A stretch of DNA of 64,000 bases from the NCBI GenBank assembly GCA_013399115.1, contig VXAA01006433.1:1886376-1950375 (forward strand). Direction: 5' to 3'. Made by a program: the position numbers and the translations under genes. Under the pieces are notes generated by a model that was given only the letters and a program-made list of their open reading frames with translations, was not told the DNA's origin and made no database searches. The DNA comes from Anseranas semipalmata (lineage: Eukaryota > Chordata > Aves > Anseriformes > Anseranatidae). This document shows positions 25,011 to 37,600 of the stretch, piece after piece (the stretch's first letter is position 1; each line of letters begins with the position of its first letter).

Positions 25011-25859
25011 GCTGAAGATCCAAAGGAGGGAAGTCTTGAGGGAGAAAGGGGTGGGGGGGGTGGGGGGAGTAACTTCCATGTTGGTTGAAACGATTAAAAA
25101 AGGAAATACGGAATGTAGCTGGATCCCGCATTACTGCACAGTGTACTGCCTAAAGGGGAAAAAAAACCACCTGGCACATGTGTGTGTGTAACATGAATTG
25201 CCATTTTACTGCATTTTTATAAATGTGTACTTGAGTGATGAAAAGAATGGTAACAAGCATATTTAGTAAGGAGTTCAAATTCTTATTTGCATTGATATAA
25301 ATACATGCAAAAGTATACTGTTGAGATTTGGATTGATTTATAATACAATGTACTAAACTATTTAAAATTGGATGAGAACCATTGTTTCTTCAGTCATAAG
25401 TCATTACTGCCCACTTGGGACATTTTCTAAAAATGGTGTATTTCCTTTGCTTCCAAGCAATCTTTTTAAGGTGCATGACATTTAATCTACTGAATTCTTA
25501 TTTCAAAATTCTCTGGATAAGAGTTATGAGAGTGACAATTATTGAAATTTGAAACTTCTCTAAAAATAATTGAGTTATCTGTTTGTACAGGAAAATGTTT
25601 TTAAAGTAGTGCCTGTTCTGTGTAAAATTAAATTTTGTTCTGTTTACACAGGTAGTGTGAAATTGGAGTTAATGAAGTCTGTCACTGTTAGGTTCATTGG
25701 AGCATATTTTGCTTAACTTGCTAGGTTGAAACAGTTTCTTTTTAATCTGATTTTGACTGCAATAAGATTGCAAGTCCTTTCTTGCAGTGATTTTCTCAAA
25801 ATTGATCTGGAAAAAGGTACTGTAATGCTTTTAGGCTGATTTTTTCTTTCCCCCTTACT

Positions 25860-26290
25860 TCCCGCAGCTAAAAGGGCCCCTGGGTGACCTGTGCCTGCCG
25901 CCCTCACGGGCTCCATTTCTGCAGCTCTGCACCTGTCTGCCACCCGTGTGCTGCGGCTCCAGCCTGGGCTTCGCCCCGAGAGCCCGAGGCTTGCTTGAAG
26001 TCAAGCTGCTGCTCGGGCGCCTGTCTTCTTGCCCTGCAAGCCCATTAAACACTGGGTTCGCAGCAGCCTTTCCGTGCAGGGCCCCAGCGGCTGGAGGTGT
26101 TTCCCGAGCAATGCTCGCTTGCCCAGGGCCCGGGGTGCTCTTCATGCAGCCCAGAAAGCCCAGCCCGGGCACGGCTGCGTAGCCGCGGGAGGAGAACCCA
26201 GCTCCTACCGCTGGGAAGCTCCCCAAGCGTGGGCTGACCGAAGAGCGGGCTGCTGCCCCTCGCCCCCCAGTTTCTGCTTGGCAGGGACTG
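25860..26290. promoter_or_regulatory. Second GC-rich, CpG-containing block
   Basis: About 430 bases of GC-rich DNA with multiple CpGs (for example CTTCGCCCCGAGAGCCCGAG near 25969). It is open in several frames on both strands, as expected from base composition, but with no family resemblance. It lies roughly 300 bases beyond the presumed end of the NXPH2 3'UTR. Confidence 0.35.
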
Positions 26291-26612
26291 AGGCGTGTGT
26301 CCTAATTTAGCCCAGCCCCCTACTTTCGATGCCCTGGTTTGGCGTGCTTACGTAATTATTAAGCAGTTCGTGCTTGTGTTCATCAAAACATACACTTCTT
26401 TTCTCAACTATCATAAATGCTATTGAACCTATTCTGCCTGGGCTTGTAGCACAGTTCATTGCAGTGCAGATTTAAATATCTCATAGCTGCACAGGTTCCC
26501 ATTGGGAAAAATACTCTGTGATGTCTTGGTTCTTATGCATAAAGGCTCAAAGTAACATTAAAAAAAAAAAATCAAATATACTGCAAGTGAGTGACAGATT
26601 TAGCAAACTCTC

Positions 26613-26618
26613 TTTATT
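26613..26618 (-). terminator. Candidate poly(A) signal of NXPH2
   Basis: AATAAA on the - strand with a T-run (complement of the A-run near 26560-26570) about 45-55 bases downstream. It is chosen as the likely distal end because GC-rich unrelated sequence follows soon after. Confidence 0.35.
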
Positions 26619-28589
26619 TACATACAAATACATGTACACATATTCTGTATATGTACACATATTCAAGTGTATATACATACATGGTTTCCACATACTCTAC
26701 AATAAATAGCATGTAGGGTTTTCTTTTAATTGCCTACAGTGCTGAGTAAAAATACATGGCAATAAAATCATGGCTTACAGCTAAGTTACAAAAGCACCAA
26801 ACACTGAACCCATAGCAATAAATCCAAGCTTATATACAGCTAGAACGAGGACACGCTATACAGAATACAAAGTAGAACATCTTGTAGGAACTGACAGTAA
26901 TAGACAAACTAAAAACATCATTTAGAACAGGAGAGACTCTATGAAATGAGTGAAAACATTTAGATTTGTGACGAAACAAAACCACACGTTTAAGTTTGTC
27001 ACCTAAAGAGAAAAACAAATTAACTGTTACTTTTATATTTTTGACGGAGTAAATTTTTGTGCAAGACTACCATGGAAATCAGAATTAATCTCATGAGTGA
27101 GTCCTTCTGAGCTGTTGGTCATTTGTCTGGGTACGCAGCACTTGAACAAAGTGTTTTAACAGTACTTCATTTAAGCTGCATGTAGCTTCTTGGACCCTGC
27201 AATTAGTTTGATTATAGGTAATAAAAAGCACTTCGTCAGCCCGCTTTTTGCATGGGACCTGTAGTATCAGACTGTCACAAGGGTCTGTGGTAGCAAACTG
27301 GCAGCAGTGGTAGAATCAGTACCTAAAGAAAGCCCAGGGGATTTGTGCTTGAAGCTGCACCACTGGAGCTAGCTGCTAGTGACTTCAGTGGGAGCAACAG
27401 CAGTCCTGCTGAAGCAAACCCACGGCCGGACCCGCAGTCGCTACAGCTAAGCGATGCTGTTCTGTACTACGTGTGAGTCTGGCCGAGTATTTTCAGATTG
27501 GAAGCAATTGTTTGAGATCTGCTTTATGAGGTGAAGATGCATAGATTTTTGTTGTCCTCTTTGTTTTTCATTGCTTATATATTGACCTTAAATATGCAAT
27601 GCAATACTAAGGAAGACGACTGGGTGCCATTAAGCAGAAAGCGTGTTTAACTTGGCTTCATCCTTACACTGATGGATATTCCTTGCCACAGGATAGTGAT
27701 AGTGAGATAATTGCTTCCTTTAGGAGGAAGCCAACCCCTGTTATCATTTTCAGACTTAAACAGAGATTATCTTTTTCCAAGGTATGTGTACTCTCAATCA
27801 CCATGAAACTAGTACTGGTCTATGTGTAAACACTTGAGAATAATCAAAACCAGTGGTGACCACAGAAGGAAGAAACGTACACCAAACCTGCACACCTGGT
27901 GGGTCTAATAAACTAAAGCTCATCAATGTCTAATTACATCGTTGTATATCCATGGGTAAAAGTCTGAAGGAAGAACTACGCACTCTTCAATGAATACATA
28001 CAACTATTACAGCTCATAGAAACGCAGTTTTCTTTCTTTCTTTTTTTCCTAGAAATAGCACTTTCTTTTAATATTTGGACTTGATTTTTTGAGCCCCGTG
28101 TGTGTAACATTCTTTATGAAATTAGTGGGACAGCTGTTTATTTGGGTTTGTCTATAAGTAGCTGAGAGTCATCCTTATCGCTTGTTCTTTATATTGTCAT
28201 CTCCTAACGTTTCCAATGAGAAACAGGATCATTTCCTGCTAAGTGTTGTCCAATTCAAGTAAAAGATAACCTCGCTGCTATTGAGTCTTCTTTAAAAAAA
28301 CTATTTTCAAGATCGATGTTCATTACAGACATAATTTGCTTTGATTTCTTTTTTTCATCATGCGTCTGCCTGGTAGTTCCCTTATGAAGGATGAGAGTGC
28401 TAAAATGCAATGGTCTCAAATGAAAATGATCGTTACATAAACAGCTTGATTATTTACGATACAGCACAAACACAGCTACAGTTTTAAAAGACTTTTTAAC
28501 CTGATAGGAAAACTTATTTCTCCAGAAGGTTAATGGAAATGCTTATTTTTGTGACTGATGCTGGATCTCTACAGTTATTCACAGTTGTA
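26613..28589 (-). other. NXPH2: NXPH2 3'UTR (presumed)
   Basis: After the NXPH2 stop the - strand runs through AT-rich sequence without coding similarity. A - strand AATAAA (TTTATT on the + strand at 26613-26618) is followed by a T-rich stretch and is the best candidate end. Another AATAAA lies at about 28138-28143 and could give a short 3'UTR. The extent is inferred only from signals. Confidence 0.4.
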
Positions 28590-29381
<792 letters not shown>

Positions 29382-31522
29382 TCAAGATACAAAACGAGCC
29401 ATTAATATTTATTTTTATATCAGTAGGGACTGAACCAGTCCAGTCATGTGGACTTCTGTAATGAGTAATTTCTTCTGCCCCATGAAAGCTCAAGGATTTT
29501 ATTCACAATAGCTTACAAAAGATGCAAAAAGCTCAATGGGAGCCATCCAGTGGAACAAATGCATAAATCTCTGGACAGGTCGAGGACTGTCACGTGTCAA
29601 GCAAGGCAAGCACACTTTGCTCACAGATGTGTTAGATAAAAATACGCCTAAGGATGCAAGAAAACCTGAACAGCAAAGTGGTACTTCTGCTAAAAGATGG
29701 AGTGAAAGAGAAAAGCAGAATTTTTCCATTCAGGTTTCTTTTTCTCCTTACTTAACCTGCCAAATGGTTTATGCTTAAAATCTCCTTATCTGCGTACTGA
29801 AATGTTTATTGTACATCTGTATTTTTGGTCTTGCCTCTTCCATTTCTCCCGAAACTTGGTATGCCCATTTGTGCTCTTAGTTTGAGGCAGACTGAAAATA
29901 ATCATAGTTTTTGGTGTGTCGGTTGCATGTGCTAAGCTGCCTGTATTTTGCAAGGCCTGACCTTCAAGAAGTGCTGAGCAACTCCACTCGTGGAGCATGT
30001 CTCATCATTTTTCAGAAACATGACGAGGCCAAGCTAAGTCTGATGCAAAATAGTTTGCAATCAGAAAGCAAATAACTTCTAGTAGTGTCAGAAAGGTGTT
30101 AGCTTTCAGACACACATCTTAGTAAGTATCAGATTCCAAATTTAATGCACAGACATATTGCCCGTGTACATTCTTGCTGTACACTCTGAGAGGGGAATCC
30201 TCACAGAACTTGAGCACATGCTCAGGAGGTCAGAGGTAGGATCTGTGTTTCAACAGGCTAGAAATGAACATTAAATTTTTTTAAGGTCCTTGAACTCTTG
30301 AATGTAAGTTTTGTAAAGTGTGTTTGCATGTTTGTTCTCTTCAGGGCTATCTTATACCAGCACCCCCCTGTACAAAGAAAAGCTTTCCAGCTGTGTTATC
30401 AGTCACCAGCACGTTACCAAATGCATGGACGGAGGGCAAGGCAGCTTAACAGGGAAAGAACAGAGTTGTACCAGGTCCCATCCCCACTCCTCCTGGCAAA
30501 ACTCCCTGCTCCTCCTGGCAAAATGCAGCTCCGATCTTGCAGGGCCAGGACCTGGCTGGTGGGCTCCCAGTATTGCCTGTGCCTGGGATGCAGCTTTCAC
30601 TATTCATTAGGCAAGCACAGCACAATTATGGGGTGGAAGTCTGCCTAAAGCAGCCAGAACAGGGAGCACGTGCCATCCTTCCCAGTTGCTGCACAATGCT
30701 GAATTTGTGGGGTGGAATTTTGTGCTCCTTGTCTAGCGAGGGAAAATGCTTAAAAGTAATGCTGGGCTTGCTTTTCCCCTGCTACTGCTACTAAAGGGGT
30801 TTTCTATACCTTTAGTTCTTAGCAGTATTCACTTTGTCAAATTCAATTATTGTTTCCTATAATCTTCCCTTTTTCATTTAATTACCTGGCAAAGATCAGA
30901 AACTCCAAAGCCCTTAGTCTTCACTGTGGTCTGTTCTCTACCAGCAGGCTCTAAAACGGAGCCCAAAGTGCTTACCACGTATCCTTCCTGATCTTCCCTA
31001 GTGCGGTAATTGAGATAGGCTTTACCTTACCTGCATATCAAAAGGTGGCCATCGCTATTGCTAAATAAATCTGCGGCTGGATCCAAACTTAGGGGTCAGG
31101 TGTGCCCCTACATGAGTAAGTTATTTTCTTCTTCAGATTAGAAAGGGGGAAAAAAGACACTAGTGATCACTCTCAGCCTGAGACCTTGTATGTCAAGCTT
31201 CTGCCTCCATGCTATGTTTTTTATGGCTGAGCTATGAACTCAGGAAAATAGTAGATCCTAATGGAAGCAGTGACAGATGCTTATCTGCACCAGCACGAAT
31301 AATGCTGTCATAACGATGCTGGGGGAAGCTGTCACAGTGATGGAAAGTTCCTGGTGAAGCGATGTCATGTTTATGCATGGGCCTCCAGCCACTTTTAAGC
31401 CAGTCCGCAAGCTGGAAATGAACCGGGCGACGCTGGGAGCCACTGCCCGTCAGCACCACCACAGAGCGAGCTCCCCCATTACAGGCCAGGCCTCGCCCAG
31501 GCGAGCGGGAGCCACTGCGGGC

Positions 31523-31600
31523 GCCCCACAGGCCCGTTGCCCCACAGGCCCATCGCCCCACAGGCCCGTCGCCCCACAGGCCCGTCGCCCCATGCCCGCG
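31523..31600. repeat. 16-bp GC-rich minisatellite
   Basis: Four consecutive 16-bp copies of GCCCCACAGGCCCGTC run from 31523 to 31586 with only one or two differences per copy, followed by a partial fifth. It sits in a locally GC-rich patch (about 31420-31610) inside AT-rich DNA. It makes long spurious frames reading Gly/Ala/Cys/Trp repeats on the - strand. Confidence 0.9.
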
Positions 31601-34600
31601 CTGAGGCCTTCCAGAAGCGCTGAGAGGAGTTGAGAAGAGCTGAGAGGAAGGTCCAGATCCCAGCAGAGCCAGGGGCCCAGCAGTGCTGAAACACCAGAAA
31701 CTTTCCTCTGCGTCTGCATGGCTAGATGGCCTCCTGCTTGAAGTGCTAATGACCATTCCAAAACGTGGGCATCCCTGGTTGGTATCGCTGGTAGTAACTG
31801 AGCTGGGGGGGACTGCAGAGGGAAATTTGAAGGAGAAATACATGGAATGAAAGCAGTTTGGTACTCAGCAGGTTCTAACTTTGCTTGTGTCCGCGCTCAG
31901 CTGTGGCTGTCCTTTGGCAAGGGCACAGGAACACACACGGTTGTCCTTCTGGGCTACTTTTCTTTTACAATGCTTATTGAAATCTGCGCAATGGCTCTTT
32001 GGCTTTTCTCCCCTTCCTTTTGCGAAGAGATCTAGAGGGCATTGAGCCATGTGTTACTGGTAATGCTCAATGTATGTCTCTTCTGGGGGCTCTCACTCCA
32101 AATGAGATAGCGGAGCATTGCTTTCTGAAGTGCTTTTTTCCACAGGCTCTGATATAAAAAGAAGAAATATGTAGTATAAGGTTCAGGGTGGCTAAAGTAT
32201 GGGAAACATTAATGCAGGCTAAAACAAGTTAGGTTTGCCCCATCAGTAAGGTATTAGGGCTCAATTATTTCAAAACTGTGATGGTGGAATTGCAGAGTTT
32301 GTCATGCTAAACCACTGCCACAACTTTTAATTATGTATGTGTTACAGTGAGCGAGCAGCTGGTATGCTTACAGTGAAACACGCCGCTGGAGCTGAAGTGA
32401 CATGGACTATTTCAAGTGGCAATGAAATAGCTTTCACGATACGGGAACACAAAATCATTAGTATCTTGAATTATGAGGACATGATATTCCTATTTAAGGC
32501 ATATATAGTACCCAATAAGCACTGCTACAAGTGGTACCTTACTTAAAACGAGTAGTTTTTCCTCCTCTCTCAAATGGGTTGCAGACTATGGGACTCCCCA
32601 GTCGTGTGCAGCCTTAATTCTTGACTCTGCCTCCTCCTGCTGCTGTCTTGTTTCCCTGATTTCATTACAGGAACGAGGCTCAGAGGCTGACAAAGCTGTC
32701 AGCTCAGTCAGTTACGGGAAAGGGGGCTTTGCAAGCTCTGGATTGCAAATTTGTTGTGTTTTGCAAATGTTTGATAAATAGTGTCTAACAAAGAACAGCC
32801 TGGTTCTGCTCGGTGCCCAGCGCAGGAGCAGGAATGAGGGTGCATTGTTCAGAAATGTGAATAATATTTGTGTACTTTTTTTTGAAGTAAAACCTTTGTG
32901 TGTGTGTGCACAGATTTTTTCTATTTTAAATAAAGCTTTCTGCAATATGAAAGAATCAAACTCTAACACATCATTTTCAGCTACACATTGCAAAGGCCCT
33001 TCACTTGATGACAGCTTTTTGCTATTAGCAAGGATGGGCCGATGCTTTTTGTTCGGCTGTTTATTCACTTTGGTTAGCAATTTCCGGGAAATAAAAAAAT
33101 CTGTATTAAAAGAATGCAGCGCATGCTGGAAAAATGACTTCCTCAGCATCTTCCCATTTCACTATAATGCTTCTTCTATAGTGGAAAATATTGCTAGTAG
33201 GGTATTTGAAAAAATACTAGCTTAGGGAAGTTAGTATATACATTTAAATAGATGGCTATTGCTGTAGTTCTCCCCTGCTGCACCTGCATTTTCCCATTCC
33301 CTCCGACCCATCAATTTCCAAGCAGAGGAAATCACCTAATCTATTTTCCGTATTACAGAGGCTATAAACTGTCACCCAGTTACCCCCAAATTTCCATTAG
33401 ACTGTAGATATTTTCCAGTAAGGGACATTATCTTGGACCCGTCGAGATGTACAGAATCCACAACACGCCTTGCTCTTTTGTTTTGGTACATTAACCACAA
33501 AGGCAGTTCAAACCAAAGTACAACGTGGTATATATTTGTGTGGTTTTGAATTTCAAACCATTGGTTCTTCCTGCGTGCTTCTCTGAAAGATTGTGATTAC
33601 TCTTCAAAACCTTTCTCTTCCTTGAATGATTCTTATCATGGTAGAAAGGCACAGGAAAAAATAATGTTCCTGTGAACTATTTTTAAGAAATTAGTCTGTG
33701 TTGAAGAGATGCTGGTATCAGTAAATGCTGTATTCTTTGTATTTGCCCAGCTAGATTTGTGCTTGTTCATCTGGAACTTGCTCCCACACCTTTCTCTGTG
33801 TGCAAGGCGCTAAATAAAAGCAAGAGTAACCATGCAAGAGTTAATCGTTCTGATGCTTTGGGGATTTTATCCAGGTTAGTCATCAATCATCAGCAATCAT
33901 TTCTATAGCTTCACCCCTGCCAGGAATCATTTAAAAACTGCCAGCAATTAGCTGAAATAAATAGGTCTATGGGGATAAACAGCTCTGAAGCACCATTCGG
34001 CCACTGGCTGGTGCTGCAGTGAGTGTCTCATCCCGCAGGCGAGCGAAAAACTCATCCTGGGGGAGCTTCCAGTGGCCTCTGAGCTCTCTGCTGGTGCCAG
34101 CCCTGATGCTGCACTACAAGGGTTTATATCCATCTCTCTGCTGGAGCTGCAAAGGATACTGCTCGGGCTTCCTCGTGCTAATTTCAGTATCTTGCAAACC
34201 ACGCGCTGCAAAAATAAAGCAGAGTCATTGAGTGGCTTCACAAAAACCTCGCTTTGAATGGGGGGGTAGGAGGATGAGAAATAGCTCTGCTTTATCTGTT
34301 TGAAAATTCAATGATTTCAACACATTTATCAAATTTTAAATAATTTATGTCTTGACAGGCCTTATCAATTTTGCAAAGCACACACATTAACCAGATACAA
34401 TGATCTCATATTAGCTTTTTCAGCATCTTACACTAGAGCCCAGGAAGATTAATAAAAACTCAGACCATCATCAATTAAATGGAAAAACATAAAATTGTGT
34501 TCCATTATAGCCTTTTTTTGCAAGAAAATGATGACGGGTTCTAATAATTCATCACAACAAGCTGAGTTTGAACTTTACTGATTATTAAATACGTTTTTCC

Positions 34601-37600
34601 CAAAGGCAGAGGCTGTGATGGGTTTTATGGCAGCAGATGTGACTGCTGTCAGGAATGCTTCAAGGAATTTAGGCATTAAGCAACATCTTCTTTTAGCAGG
34701 ACTATGTGAAAGAGCCACATTTGTTCCATCTAGTCACAGCCTTATTTTGCAGGACATTATAAGCACACGTGCTGCAATTGTAAGATGGTTTAACTCTCAT
34801 TTACCACTGCAGCTTTTGCTAGGAATGAAAGCTTTGAATCACCAACCTGGGTTACCATGCAGAAAAATTTCCTTTATGATACCTAGATATTCAGCAGCCC
34901 AAACTTATGCTTAGGTTTTTGCTTGGAAAACTTTGATTTTGGATCCTTTCTCCCAGAAATGCTGCTGGGAAACTTCTGGATTTCCCTTGAGAAAAAGAAA
35001 TAAGAGATCGTGCAGGTCAGCCTGCACCAAGCAACAAGTTGTTGCTTGTACTGTATTGAAGAGGTTTCTCTGCAGTCGTGAGGAAAGTGCACAAATGACT
35101 TCACCTGGGATGAAGGAAAGCTAATGCAGGGCCCTGTATTTGACTGCCTGCTTTACTTCCCAAGCCGAATTCTTCTGCCGTGGTGACAGATGGGGTGCCA
35201 GGTGACCCCGCGGGCGCTCAGGGTGGCTGTCCCCTCCCCGGCCAGCCCAGGTGGTGGCGGGGTCCCCATCGTGTGGCATCCTTTGAACGCTCGCTGGTGG
35301 AAAGGGACAGAATGAGCAGGGAGGTACCTCTGGCAGAACTTCAGAAACTGAAAGAAATGACAAAAGGCATCTCAACTGGAAGTAAAGATCAGCTGCCTGG
35401 GGCCCACGCCAGCTTTCTTCTTTCCTCAGCACGCGTCTGGGGTAGTCCTTAGCACTGTAATTGAGGCTGAAACGTGCACCTGTGGATGCCCTTGCTCTCC
35501 AGGCTGTGAGGGGTACCCCACACACTTCCCAGGGTACCCAGAGGTCTCAAAGTCCCCCGGTCATGTTAGGAGATTGCAATTTGGAAAGTTTTAAAGCAGC
35601 TATTGCTACTTTTTTTCACTCAGGAAAGGTGGACAGAAATCCCCTGTTCAATAGCGAATATAATCAGATTGCTTTAACAGTTTTGTCCTGTCTCCTGTAG
35701 TTAAAACTAAAATGACAAGCTGCTTCAGCAGAAAAAAAAAAAATGCTTTCACAATTGAACCTTACAGCCATTAAATTTTCTGCTTGTAAATGAATCCTGC
35801 AGAGAAATGCCCCTCGCAGAGGGATGCTGTACTAGTATACTAGAAGGGCAGCCAGTCGTTGCTGCACCGCGTGCTGCTGTCAGCCACTGGCGACGTGACG
35901 TCCTCCAGAGCCGCATCTCTCCAGCATCTCTGGGAAAGCGTCAGACCAGCGTAATGGGGAAGTGACAGAAAGAAAATGAGGAATGAGAGAATCAGACTAT
36001 ATATCCATATATTAATTGTGAATATTTATATCTTCTGACATAGCATATCAGTGTCTGAAATTCAACTAATAGTGACAAGCACAAATACAAACTTAAATAC
36101 CTGAAGAAGACACGACAATAATGGTAATCCCGAGGCTTTCTTTAACTTCTTAGCCTTTTGCCTTTCAGGAGTTTCAGACTGCCACAGAAGGTAAGGCAGA
36201 AAACATAAATTGGAAACATAAAAGCAAATGTGCAGACTCAGCACCATTTTTCCCCGCTATAATACGGCAAGTTCCTCTTTTATTCTCATGGCAGAAATAC
36301 GGGAATCGAATAATGTGGGTTCACTGAACACTACTAAAAGGCGCTTTGCCATTTTTCCTCAAAAGATCTGAGAGAGAAAATCTCTATCTACATCTACGTA
36401 CACTTGAGGGCTAGGGAAGGTAACAGGTACAAATCTTTAATGAGAATATGAGCTAACATTCAAATAACCTACAGACAAATATATCAACCTAAAGCAAATG
36501 GGCATGCTGAGAGAACTTGCAATTCAGGCTATGATTTTACTGCATATTTTTCAACAAAACGGATACTTCAACCTCAATATCATATTTTAGAGAAAAAAAA
36601 AAAAGAATCACTTTAAAATTCTCCACTTTTTGTGAGAAAGCCAAATAGTATTTTACTAAAACAGCACTTCAATAAGGAAAGAAATCTGGGAGGAGGACGA
36701 AGCAGAAGAAAAAAGTGAAAATTAAAAAATAAAATAAAAAAGTGTGCAATTAATTCCTTTTCCAAAAAGCTATTTGTGGAAAGTATTTTCCAGTTTTCCC
36801 ACAGCCCCTACTAGTAGTTTTAGCTTAAGTGTTCCCTCCAGCCTCAATTGGATAAATTGCATAGATGGCTTTTAAATGATATCCGTGTATTGCATTGATC
36901 TACCTTTTTGCTGAAACAACAGAAAACTTGTTCTGAGAAATGCTTCTTGCCAAAAAATGTGCACAAATTCTGCTGTTGAAGACTTCACCTTGTTCTACTT
37001 GTTTCTTTCCCTAAATCTAAAATAGAGATTGTTGAGATAAAAAATAGGTATCTGATTTGTTTATAGAAAAAACAGCTCGCAATTATGTCTGATATTGATT
37101 AGAAATAAATATTGGTGTTACTAAGTATTTTTCCTCTTTGCCATTTGTGAGGCATCCAGCTCTTTTTAAAGAGCGGAGAAGTAATAGAAATGTAAAACAT
37201 TCCATGAACGATCTGAAAAACAGCGTTGTAACAAAATAGTTCAGTTATGATAGATACAGAAATCTTAGTTGAGATCTGTGTGTATATAAAGATATAAAAT
37301 GTTCACGAAGGATGTGTAGTTATCACAGGACAGAAAAGGAAGTGCTGTGCTGGGGGGGCTGTGAGCCCCCTGACCTGCTACGTAGTGCCTCGAACTCTGT
37401 TAGAGATGAGCTATCCTTCAGCAAATAAAATAAAAAGGTTACCAAGTCTATGAAATACTAATGGGATAATCTAGTTAGACAGGACTTCTGAAGGATTTTT
37501 GAAGTTAGATGGCTAAAAGCTGAAAATCTGACTTTAAAAATAAAAGTGTACTTTCTTCAAGGACAGTTTCCAACCCTGGCAAGGGGAAGGGAGAAGATGA

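Noticed and set aside
24724..26310. Several long frames on both strands over the GC-rich blocks
   Set aside because: High GC lowers stop frequency; the proteins are Pro/Ala/Arg-rich with no domain.
31450..31843. Long - strand frames with Cys/Gly/Ala/Trp repeats
   Set aside because: They are produced by the 16-bp minisatellite and local GC richness.
36062..36247. A - strand frame starting MVLSLHICFYVSNLCFLPYL, considered as NXPH2 exon 1
   Set aside because: No donor in the needed phase 0 follows the hydrophobic part, and it does not resemble neurexophilin signal peptides.
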